DNA of 64,000 nt from Himantopus leucocephalus (Eukaryota > Chordata > Aves > Charadriiformes > Recurvirostridae): assembly GCA_003993805.1 (NCBI GenBank), contig RSEF01000020.1:5739854-5803853 (forward strand), read 5' to 3'. The position numbers and the translations under genes were made by a program. Below the pieces are notes generated by a model. The model was not told the DNA's origin and did no database searches. It saw only the letters and a list, made by a program, of their open reading frames with translations. Below, piece after piece: positions 1 through 9,900 of the stretch (positions are counted from its first letter, which is position 1; each line of letters starts with the position of its first letter).

Positions 1-3000
1 AGTACAAGAAGGAGAGGGCAGCGTATCCTCGCACTCCAGTATATAAAAACCAGCTTCCTAAGACTCAAGGCAAAAATATAAGCTACGTGACTAGTGGGAA
101 GAGAAAGAGCCAGCAGGAAAAATCTATCAGAGCTTTCCATGGTTCAATCAGTCAGAGCCTGCTTCACTGGGGAAACAATCAATTAACCACTTCCACTAGA
201 GCAGCCGCAGACGTGCTATTCTGGAGGTAGTAAATCTTTGAGTTTATTTGTTCTCGGTTGCACTCTCAGCTTATTTACAACATCACAGGAATCTTCCTCC
301 TTGCTTATCCTCACTTCTCTAAGTTTCTCCCAAGGATCTTTCTGTCCGTGATGATCAGTGAAGAAGAACACTTACGGACTAACAGTTTCCAGCTTCACTG
401 CAAATCCTTATTTCCCTTAAACAGGCAGCCAAAACAAACCGTTTCCTCCAGGCATCTGGAGGGCATTACACCTTTAACTGTCCATCTGATTTCCAGCTGT
501 CAGTGCATTTTGTCTCACTTTAGGCAGATGTTTTGGTTTAGGATGTTCTGGCCCAACCAGCAATCAAAGATCCCTGCAGTACACGAATTAGGTAGGTCCC
601 TGTCTTGAGGAGCAAACTGTAGCAGGGAAATGAGAGGCAGATGACACCAAAGCCAAGGGACGATGGTGAGAGCACTCAGGCCAAGCCCCTCTGTAGCAGA
701 AGGGTGCAGGAAGGGACTCGAGCATGGCTGGTCCCTCGGGGATGGTAAAGAGGGAGGTGTGAGACAGCTTGGAAAAAAATGCACAAAAGGAGTATTGAGA
801 AGATGTGACCAAGTGGTGCTGAGAAGCTGTGCAGGCGCAAAGGGTTTGAACAGCACCTGCAGAGGGAGGGGAAGCCGGCAGATGGATGGAGTGTGGAGAA
901 AGGTGCACAGCGGTGATGTGGATGATGGTGATGGTCTTCCTCAGCACCTCATAGGTAGATCTCAAAGCACTCAAAGCAGAAGGCTCTTCAGTCCCGGTGC
1001 ACTGGCGGAGAAAGCAAAGGACAGAGAAGAATGCTGGAGGTAGAGATCAGCTATCCAAACCACAGGCCTGTGTTGTCCATTAGGCACTGGTACCTCTGCC
1101 ATCACTATGCTTTCAAGATGCAGAGAAACAAGAGGCATTTAGATGACCACAGCATAAAGTTGAGATTAAATTTCTATTCCCCATTTAAATTCTTCCTCAC
1201 ATGCTTTAAATGACTAGAAAGCAGCTCTCAGCACTTCTAGGTAGGTCCTGTGCCTGGGAACCTGGAAGCAGATTTTGATTCACAGATGCCTCTTGCTCCT
1301 CCGATCAAATGTGCTGCCAGGACTGGTAGACAGGAGCTGTCTTGACAGCTTTAATGCACTTGGATTTGTCCCTGTAGCTGCTGCTAATACCTTGATTGGT
1401 GCTACTGAAATCTCTTCTTAAACATATGGTAATACATTCCTCACTGATGTCCCTGCCTTTCAAAACTCAGACCCGGAGTCATCATTGTCTGTAATAAGTT
1501 CATTCTGTTCCTTCTGCTTTACTGCTTGCCCAGCCTAGCTTTGATGAAGGAATTCGTGTACCTCACTAACTCCAGAGCAAATTTTGATTAGTTTTTGGAT
1601 TAAAAAACATAGTTTCTATTGGGAAGCGCTGCAAACTCAGCTTGGCATCTGATATCCACATGACCTCTGCTATTCTGGAGGCATTACCAGTAATGAAGAC
1701 TCTGGATATCAGAGCTAGAAGTGCACTAATAAGCCTTAATTGCCCTGACGAGCCTCGTCTGGGGCTCACATGCACTCTCTCTGCCAGGGGCTCCATTTAA
1801 CCTCCAACCCCAGGGGCCTTCTGTTCTTGCCTGGGACATGTTGTAGGTGAGTCTGTCTCAGACCTGTTCCTCAACTGATGCTTGGCTTTCCTCGGTTGAC
1901 TTGGAGCTGGTGTGTTGATGGGACCCATTGCTGTCACCACCCTGCTCTCCCTTCTGTGGGGTGGGACTGCGTCTGCCCTGTGCTGGGGCTGCTCCCGGTT
2001 CCCCATCCCCGGAGCAGCCCCGCTCCTGCTGCTTCCTGACACTGGCAGCCAAAACTGTACTACAGCTCTGGCAGGACTTTCAGTAGATGGAAGACTCTTA
2101 ATGGATTGATTTATTAAGTGTTTGAGAGAAGACTACAGGTAATATTATGGGCTATAATTCTTATGTGGCTTACTGTGCATGGAAATAAAAACAAAAGCAG
2201 TATTTGTATGTACAAGGTCTCTAGCTCTGTTACAGCTTTGAAGCCCATGTGAGGTTGTGCCAAATGCCAGGAATGACTGACTCCAGGATGCCCGGTCTGG
2301 TCATCTTCTGGTTGTCTGCAGCTGGGCTCCAGCACTGGAGAAGGAGAACACTTTTTCACTTCAGGCTGTTATTTCACAGCACTCAGCACATAGTGGGTTT
2401 AGTCCTGCTTTTCCTTACAGAGATGTTGGGCTCCAATCTGCATTTTTAGAATAGCACAAACAGATCCGTCACTCCATGTGTTCAGTGGTTATCATGGTGG
2501 GTGGACAGACCAAGTCCATGAGGAACACAAACACTTTCCTTTGTGCCCTGAGGGGACAGCATCCTTGCTGGGGAGACCAAGGCGCACACTCATCCCATCT
2601 CAGGTTTTATTGCACTGAATAAACGAGGATGTGCTGGGTGCCCTTCCCCGAAGTGGGAGCGGGTGACACTGCGATGTCTGTGCCGTAGGCAGCACCTGTG
2701 GACAGCTGGTACTTTCAAGCCCGTAATTCTCCTTAAGTCTTGTCAGAAAAGAAATGCAAGAAGCTAGCTTTTTGGGAAGCATCTAAAATTCACTCTCTTC
2801 ATGGAACACCCCAAGCTCCCACCAGCTCCTACCTGATGGTGTGCTGCAGAACTGGTTTAATGCTCAGCCAGAACAGGCAGCAGCCTTCCAACTTAATTTA
2901 ACCCTCCAAATGACCACCAAGGAAAACCTCTTGGTTTATATGCTTTCTGCCTGGGAGCTTGTATACTTCCAAACAGTGGGTTTTGGGGTGGGTTGGGTTT

Positions 3001-3399
3001 TTTTTGGTGCCTGAAGAGAGGTACCTGGGGAGAGAAGATGGTTCTGCTGGCGGGTGGTGATGGCACTGACCTGTGGGATGAGGGTGGAGGAAGTTTAATG
3101 CACGGATTTAGATGCTGTGGTGGCCTGGTTGGGCACAGCCCTCTCTGGGGAGACAGAGAGCCTTCGGATACGGGCAACGGCTGAAACACCCCTTCGGGTG
3201 TGGGAGGGATGGACGGGTGGATCTCCCTGTTGCTGTTGGCCTTCAGCCTCCGCGGCTCTCTGAGGAACCCTCAGGGGAGCGGCTGCCCCCGAGAAGGCTG
3301 TTTGTGGGGCTGGGCAGCCGGACAGCTCCTTAAATCACACCGCTGTCGTTTATCTCAAGCCCCAAGATTATTTTGGGGAGGGACACGCACACACACACA
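1..3399. other. Upstream flank, no recognised gene
   Basis: I see no recognisable coding exon, RNA gene or repeat family here. Short open frames exist on both strands (for example 663-1043 on + and 588-974 on -), but they overlap one another, are low in conserved-protein character, and match no family I know. A frame is open from the left edge (3-230) without a recognisable protein. The stretch is probably intergenic DNA or distal promoter sequence for RIMS4. Confidence 0.6.
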
Positions 3400-3485
3400 G
3401 GGCCGGGGACGCGTGAGGGGCCGCCGGGCCCCGCGCGGGGAGGGGGGGAAGGCCCGTCCCGCTTCCCCAGCGGCCCCCCCGCAGG

Positions 3486-3496
3486 AAGATGGCCGC
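3486..3496 (+). promoter_or_regulatory. YY1-like site (AAGATGGCCGC)
   Basis: The site differs by one base from the YY1 promoter consensus AANATGGCGGC. In vertebrate CpG-island promoters this motif commonly lies just downstream of the transcription start. Its ATG would also begin a 33-codon upstream ORF if it is transcribed. A chance match is possible in such GC-rich DNA. Confidence 0.4.
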
Positions 3497-3590
3497 GGGG
3501 GTCGAGCAGCCCCCGCTCTCCGCTTCGTCGCCCCGCCGCCGGGCCCGCCGCGGTCCGTCCCTCCCCTGCGGGCGGTGCCGGCGGGCGTGA
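3489..3590 (+). other. Upstream ORF 1 (33 codons)
   Basis: An ATG in strong context (A at -3, G at +4) opens a 33-codon frame that ends at TGA 3588-3590. It is in the same frame as RIMS4, and that stop is the nearest in-frame stop before the RIMS4 ATG, so it closes the reading frame upstream. It matters only if transcription starts before 3489, which is not known. The ATG also lies inside a YY1-like motif, so it may be a promoter element and not part of the mRNA. Confidence 0.25.
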
Positions 3591-3610
3591 GGCGGGGCGG
3601 CGGGGCGGGG
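3591..3610 (+). promoter_or_regulatory. GC boxes (Sp1/KLF-type)
   Basis: Two adjacent GC boxes are visible: GGCGGGGCGG at 3591-3600 and GGGGCGGGG at 3602-3610. They lie 230-250 bases before the RIMS4 start codon, inside the CpG island. Sp1/KLF factors bind such motifs in TATA-less promoters. The motif match is seen; occupancy is inferred. Confidence 0.5.
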
Positions 3611-3750
3611 CGGCGCCCAGAGCCGCCGGGCGGCAGCAGGTGCCTCCGCTCCGCTCCGCGCTCCCGCCTCGCCTCGCCTCCCCTCGCCCCGCCGCCTCAC
3701 CGCGGCCCCCGCCGCAGCCAAGACGCCGCGGGCCGTGCTCCGAGTGAAGA

Positions 3751-3915
3751 ATGGGGCGGCCAAGCTGGCCAAGCCGCCGGCGGCGGCGGCGGCGGCAGCA
3801 GCGGGAGAGGCCCCCGGCGGCGCCCCCGGAGCCGGGCTCTTCATGGAGCGGTCGCAGAGCCGCCTCAGCCTCTCCGCCTCCTTCGAGGCCCTGGCCATCT
3901 ACTTCCCCTGCATGA
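3751..3915 (+). other. Overlapping upstream ORF 2 (54 codons)
   Basis: An ATG at 3751-3753 has A at -3 and G at +4. It opens a frame shifted by one base relative to RIMS4 and ends at TGA 3913-3915, 73 bases inside the RIMS4 coding exon. The encoded peptide begins MGRPSW, is Arg/Pro-rich and matches nothing I know. If the mRNA includes this ATG, ribosomes would be diverted past the RIMS4 start, which has the weaker T at -3. The ORF is real in sequence; translation is inference. Confidence 0.35.
3780..3803 (+). repeat. GCN (GCG/GCA) trinucleotide repeat
   Basis: Eight consecutive GCN codons (five GCG, two GCA, one GCG) lie 40 bases before the RIMS4 start codon. They are in frame with it and would encode Ala x8 if a near-cognate upstream start were used. 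Otherwise this is a 5' UTR trinucleotide tract, of a class that often varies in length. Confidence 0.8.
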
Positions 3916-3939
3916 ACAGCTTCGACGAGGAGGACGCGG
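3843..3939 (+). CDS. RIMS4: RIMS4 coding exon 1
   Basis: This exon encodes residues 1-32 and the first base of codon 33, the isoform-specific RIM4-gamma N-terminus ending FDEEDA. The donor is GCGG|GTACGG with GT at 3940-3941, followed at once by long G runs. The start context is TTCATGG, with T at -3 and G at +4. The exon's 5' boundary is the unmapped transcription start, because no upstream acceptor is needed. Confidence 0.95.
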
Positions 3940-6900
3940 GTACGGGGTGGGGGGGGTGGGCTGCGGCCAGGCCGGTGGGTCTCGGTCGCGAGTGGGGCTG
4001 GGGATGCGTGGCGGGAAGGGGGGGNNNNNNNNNNNNNNNNNNNNNNNNNNNNNNNNNNNNNNNNNNNNNNNNNTGTGTGTCCACCCACGGGTGCCGTGGG
4101 AGGGGGGGCAGCGTGGGCAGGAGCGGGTGGGTTTGCGGTGCGTTGGGTGCGGGTTTGGGGTGTCAGGGGAACACCCCCCCCCCCCCCCTTGTGCCACCCG
4201 GTGGGGTACCTGGAGCGGCGAAGGGTTTGTGCGGGGAAGCGTGTGCCTGCGGAGATCAAAAGGGAGAATTTCTTCATGGCGATGACACGCGCTGGCTCTG
4301 GGAGCGGGTGGCACAGCCCGGTGTGCCGAGGCGCCATCCCGCCTGCCCGCGAGCGGGGTGACGGGGTGAAGGGCAGCGCTCGGGGACAGGGCGTCCACGG
4401 ACGGGGTGTCCAGCCCGCCGCTGCTTCACACATCGCGCTCTCAGGCTAATTGTTCTGAGGGGTCATTAGCGCAATACACCATGCTGCTTTCGGAGAGGGG
4501 AATAAAAGGGATTCTGTTTAAATGAGGGCAAAGTAAATCACAAAATACGTGTAAAAGCCTTTCAGAATGGACGCAGTGATTTTTGCCTGCTTCCTAAAGA
4601 CCTTTCTGGCTTCCAAGAGTTGGCAGCGTTCATAAAATAAGACCAAGCTTCCAAAGGAGGGCCACTGGTAAGGAAAAGTAGGAAAGAACTGGGGTTGAAC
4701 GGGAAAGGAAGGACGCCGGGTGCTGGGAGGAGAGGGCAGCGCAGCAGCTGCGTGGGTAGGGAGGACGTACGGGGGAGTGGATGGAGACCGGTGTATCAGC
4801 ACTTTGTCCATTCCCGACGGCTCACTTATAAATGAGGGGTATTTTCACAGTACACACTGTATCAGGGACTGACCCTATAAGTGAATCTTCTGCGCGGCAA
4901 ACAATGAAAGTTGGTAACTAAGGCGTATGTTAACACTGGCTGTCATGGTTGCATCCCTCAAAATGCCGGCGTGCTCCTTTGTCTAGCGGCTCATCCCAAG
5001 ATGTGCAGATGCCAGCTGGAATACACGGGCAAATCAGGCTGCTAGCTGCTACACCTGTAACGTTGTTGTTTTTTAAAGGAATTGACGTAAGAATAAATTC
5101 ATCATCTATGTGATTAACCTAGGATTGTCATCAGCATCGTGCAGCAGTGTCAGGCAGAAGATTGTATCCTCCAACGGGTGTATTTTTTTTTTTAAATTTT
5201 GTTCTCAAAATTTTGCTGGTGATTTATTTGCACTTCATATTTGGTTCGGATGCTGGGGAGCATACAAGACAATAATGGGAGCTTTGGGAAGTCTCGGCGC
5301 TGTTGCTTCAGAAATGATTGATAGCGAGACATGCTCGAGTACGAGAACCTGACACAATGCCTTGAACAGTGTTTCATTCCCTGGTGTCTGACCCCTCTTG
5401 CTCTGAGCAGGGTGACAGTTTAACTGAATGCTTCCTCTTCCAGCACTTAGAAAAATGGGTTGGCAATAAATTGTATTTATTGACACTTACTGAATGCTCA
5501 TGCATGAACGTTAATAGGCTGCTCTTAATACAACACAAGCACTGGTCTCTGAATTAAATAAATCTACAATTAAGACCTCGTTCTCCAGCAGCTCATTAGT
5601 GGATCTCGCCCGCCTGAGTTGGTCTGGTTAGTAAAGCTGCTTGGGGTAACATTCAGTACGGTGGGGACATTGCAGTATTGCTCCTATATTTTGTGCCTCT
5701 GAGTGTGTATTCAGACAGGTCTGAGCAAACAGCAAGAAAGACTGTGTGCTGCTTTGTATTTTTTGCATGAAAACTACAAGCGTATAATTTTCTCAAGAAA
5801 ATAAATGTCATGAAAGAGAAATGATAAAAGAAATGCTGAAATTGTGCCAGATGAGATTCTGTATTATTCATACTCGTGCACGCTCCAGAAACTGAGAGAG
5901 ATTCTGACCAGTTTTGGTTGCAGCGTGATTTCTGTCAAAAAAATAGATCTTGATAGCTCATTCAGGGAGATGAATACTGCACTTGGCAAGATGTTCTCCA
6001 TAGGAGATGGCAAAAAAAAAAAAATTGATCCCATGAGCATTGACAAAGTAAACAATTTTATTTCAAACAGACACATCATCCATTTTGTCTGAAGCGGAGA
6101 ACCACATCTTTAAGAGAATAGTCATCCTACGGAAAAAGGAGAGAAGCTGATAAATGGCTAAGCTTAAAGGAAACTTGACATTTTCCTCTGAAAAGGGAAA
6201 ACAGCCTAATGAAAACTCAAATCTACAAACAAGAAAATTTTTGAGGTGTTTCATTTAAGTTATTACAGGTGGGCCAGATTAAAAGATTGTAAAAGGAAAT
6301 TTCCAGGAGTGCCTATGCAGAGAGCCATGGCCATGTGGAAGCATAGCTAGCCGCATTTGGCCAATGCTAATGATACCTGTGGGTTCCAGTATTTCCCACT
6401 AGGTCTTGAAAAATGGCTTTTTTTCTTACTCGCAGAGTATTTCTCTTTCTGCCTTGGCCTTTTTGTTCTTCTTTACTGTCCACCTTCTGGATGTTAGGTG
6501 AGAAGACTCTTCTCATCTTCCACAACTCTTCTGCATTCCACACTACCAGGGATGTCCAGACTGAGTTCTTGGCAATGAATTGGATGCAGATGGTGCCCAC
6601 TGACATCGTAGTGCGCAGGAGCAGGAGGCCAGCGTAAGCAGGACAGTGATAGGACTTGGAGCAAGAAACTGGATCTCTTCTGAATGCTTCTAAAGCTAAT
6701 CATCCCGTAGTGAGGGTGGTTGACTTTCAGATGTGTCCTCTGGCAAATAATGCCACGTGTCTGTCTCTCTGAAGAGGTGGATGTGGACTTTCAGTCCTGT
6801 GTTGTAATACCCTTTTCATTCCTCAGCTGCGTATACCAAGAGGATGCTCTGAGCAAACACTGAGCTCTGTTCACGAGAAAGCTGCAGTGGGGCTTTGAAA

Positions 6901-9900
6901 TAACAGAAATTACTGTCCGCACTGAGTAGCGTAAGGACTCTAGGTTAATAACTCTTTTTGATCCTGGCATGGTAACGTTGCTGTCCTTCCTGCTGGCTGA
7001 GTGCCGCTGTCTTTGCTCCACTGAGGTCCCCAGCAATGTCAGTGAAGTTAAGGATTTTGAAACTGTGGTTATCATCATCATAATTGTTGGTTTAACTTAG
7101 GCAAATGTCTGTCCAGTGCTCTGATAATTTTTCAGTTATGGAGTAGTAGACTAAAAAGAGGTAAAAGACAATCATGCGCTGTTTGTGGGCACGTTTGTAG
7201 GAATGTGAGCCTTAAATCAGTGCCTTTTTCCAACAGTGCGAACACAGATCTTAGTGTCCTGGGGATCTGCCATAGGCTTGGTCTTGGCTGGAATCAGCCG
7301 TTCGGTATGCTGGTATTCGTGTGGTGACATGTCGGAAGGGACCAAACGGCCAAGTNTGGCCAAGTGGCAAGTGCATGTGGGTTAATAATAGGGTGCTGAG
7401 GATCTGTGATGTCTGTGGGGTCCTGCTTTGTAGGCAGCTTGTGAGTCCTGCGTGCAGTTCGCAATNCGGCCAAGTGGCAAGTGCATGTGGTTAATAATAG
7501 GGTGCTGAGGATCTGTGATGTCTGTGGGGACCTGCTTTGTAGGCAGCTTGTGAGTCCTGCGTGCAGTTCGCAATTAAAACCGCAGGATTGTGGAATNTTA
7601 AAACCGCAGGATCGTGGAATAGGGGTACGTGAAATTGACCTTTGACTGACAGCAGCCTTAGCACAGCCTTTCCCAGTCCCGGATGAACAACATCCTTAAG
7701 GTTAATGGGGATGTGTTTGCTGGCATGGAGGAGAACCAGCTTGCTTCATGCATGGAGTTTGGAAAATTTACAAAAGCAGAACAGAAAGTGAGGCTTTGGT
7801 AGAGAGCAAGTGTGTACCCATGCAAGTGTGGAGAGCAGGGAGGCTTTAAGCAGGAAGCAGGGGAAGGTGCAGGATGGCTGTGAGGGAGGTGTAAGTGCCC
7901 CACGGGTCAGGATCCCAGCGCAGGGACTGTCCAGCTTGGCAGACCTCTGCCCTGGCTGCGAGACGGCAGAATAAAATTGTGTCTCAGCCACCTGGAACCA
8001 AGTGTCTGCCAGAGAGAAAATGGTTTCCAAAGTCAAAATGTCTCCTAGATACTGACGGTAAGCCTTCCTTGTGTCAGCTGCTCTTTCAGAAAAGAGTTGA
8101 GTTAGAGATAAAATTCAGCCTAGGCTGCTGCTTTCACACACTATCAAGTACTGGCAGATGCACTGTGTTACAATCAATTGCTTTGAAGAGAAGCTATGTG
8201 AAATGTTAATTTAATGGATTGATAAAAACATTTAAAACGTTGGGTTGGAAGAATGTGCTGTGAATGTGTAGTTTAGTTTAGAATACTCTTTTTTTCTGGG
8301 TTTTATCTATTGAACTTGTCTATAATTTTAAACATTGAACTTCTCTATAATTTTGAACATTAAAGTGTCACAAAGTTATTAAATAGAGAGAGCCCCTATG
8401 TGTATTTTCATGTTGCCATGGATATTTCTCAGTTGCGGCACAGTATTGGATTGAGGTACATATGATTTTTAAAGAAAATGATGATTCAAGTCACTTTAAC
8501 TAGTCCATTTGTATGTTTTTAAAAAGTATACGTATCAAGCGTGTTAAGTCCTTTTGGTATTTAGTCTGTTTTTGCTTCATCCAAAGTTACCTTTGAAGTT
8601 TTGTAAGCCTCTAACCAGTTTTGTTAGTTGTTTGTTCAGTAGGTAACCATGTTCACGTGGCAAACATACAGGGGACAAGGGAAATTATTTGCACAGCTGG
8701 AATGTTAACTATTTTTCTTATTAATCTTGTACAAATTAAATGATAGCTTATCCCTGTAACACTGCAAAGACACAAGCTCTGGGGCTCATCTGCATTACCC
8801 GAGGGATGCTGCAGGACAAACCTGAATCAGTCTTGGAATATATAAGTACGTGAAGAGTTTGCCTGTTGCCTAAACCCTGCTGTGCACTTAGCCAGCTCTC
8901 GTGGCTGGTGCAGGAGGTAGCAAAAGCCGTGGCTTTTCCTTCTTCTTGCACTGTCAGGGGTGTATCCTTGGCCATAGGTTATCCTAGAGATTGTAATAAA
9001 TGCCTCTCTCCCTGCTGCGCACATTCTAGCTCTAGGTAAGCAGATGTTTGTTTTATAAATGGATTAAAATTGAGAACAATTCTGGGAGGGCTGTTGTCAA
9101 ATCAGTCTTTCATCAGAGCGAATTGTATGAAACTGACCAGTAGCCTAGAGGAAGATGCCGCGGATAATACCTGCAGAGGTTGGTGATCTGACACCCGCTC
9201 ATGAGTTAATCCGGATCGTAAATGCAGCGACTGACTCTTACACAGCGGACGTGCCCCATCGGTGCAAAGCTGAACACGCTGTGCTGTTCCTCGCATCCCC
9301 TGTGCGCTAAAGGCAGCTTTCTGCTCTCGGGATCATTTGCATGCATATATGATCAGTACACTGCAATTACAGAGGATGGCTTTTGTCTTTTCCCGTCGGC
9401 ACGTGAGACCAGGTGAGAGCAGAAGCCCTGTGAATGAGTCAGCACTAGGAACAAAAGATTTGAAACCTTGTCCTCATTTGTGTTGCTCTCGGTGTTGTGG
9501 CGGCACGCGAGAGCCGTAGTCCTCAGCCAAGTTCACACTGTGCCTGTAGAAATGCAAAGCAAAATGGCAGTCTCTGTCCCAAAGAGCTTACAGTCTGTGG
9601 CAAAACCCGACAGATGGGTACAGTTAGACAGATGGGAGAGCGCAGGGGAAGGATGACGTGGTATCGGTCAGTGCTCAGCATGGCGGGCAGCTTTCCCAGG
9701 CCACCAGCTGCCGCCCGCTCCTGTCTCCCACTGGGCACCCCAGCGGAGTCCTCCAGCATGCCCCAACCTGGAGCGTCAACCTGTGCCTCGTGCTGGTGCT
9801 GGATGTAGACTGAGGAATTGTCCTAAGTGATGTAGGGTGGCGGGGAAGAGAGGTAGCGGCTAGCCCTGGGATCNGTAGTGGCTAGCCCTGGGATCTCAAG

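Larger units (their letters stand above)
3400..4024 (+). promoter_or_regulatory. RIMS4: CpG island promoter of RIMS4
   Basis: The base composition changes sharply to very GC- and CpG-rich DNA around coding exon 1, while the flanks are ordinary 40-45% GC sequence. It contains GC-box motifs, a YY1-like site, GCN repeats and no TATA box at a useful distance. This is the usual architecture of a broad, CpG-island promoter for a vertebrate neuronal gene. The island appears to continue through the assembly gap at 4025 to about 4440. The transcription start is not identifiable from sequence alone; a position somewhere between 3450 and 3800 is inferred from the YY1-like and GC-box placement. Confidence 0.8.

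Noticed and set aside
3..230. Frame open from the left edge for 75 codons, as if it were a last exon.
   Set aside because: The peptide matches nothing I know, and an open run of this length is not rare among six frames.
3200..4433. Open frames of over 360 codons through the CpG island on both strands.
   Set aside because: They run across the N gap and are shadows of GC-rich sequence; only the frame from 3843 matches a known protein.
5844..6092. 82-codon + strand frame with protein-like composition in intron 1.
   Set aside because: It starts at GTG, has a lysine run from an A tract, lacks obvious splice context, and matches no known family.
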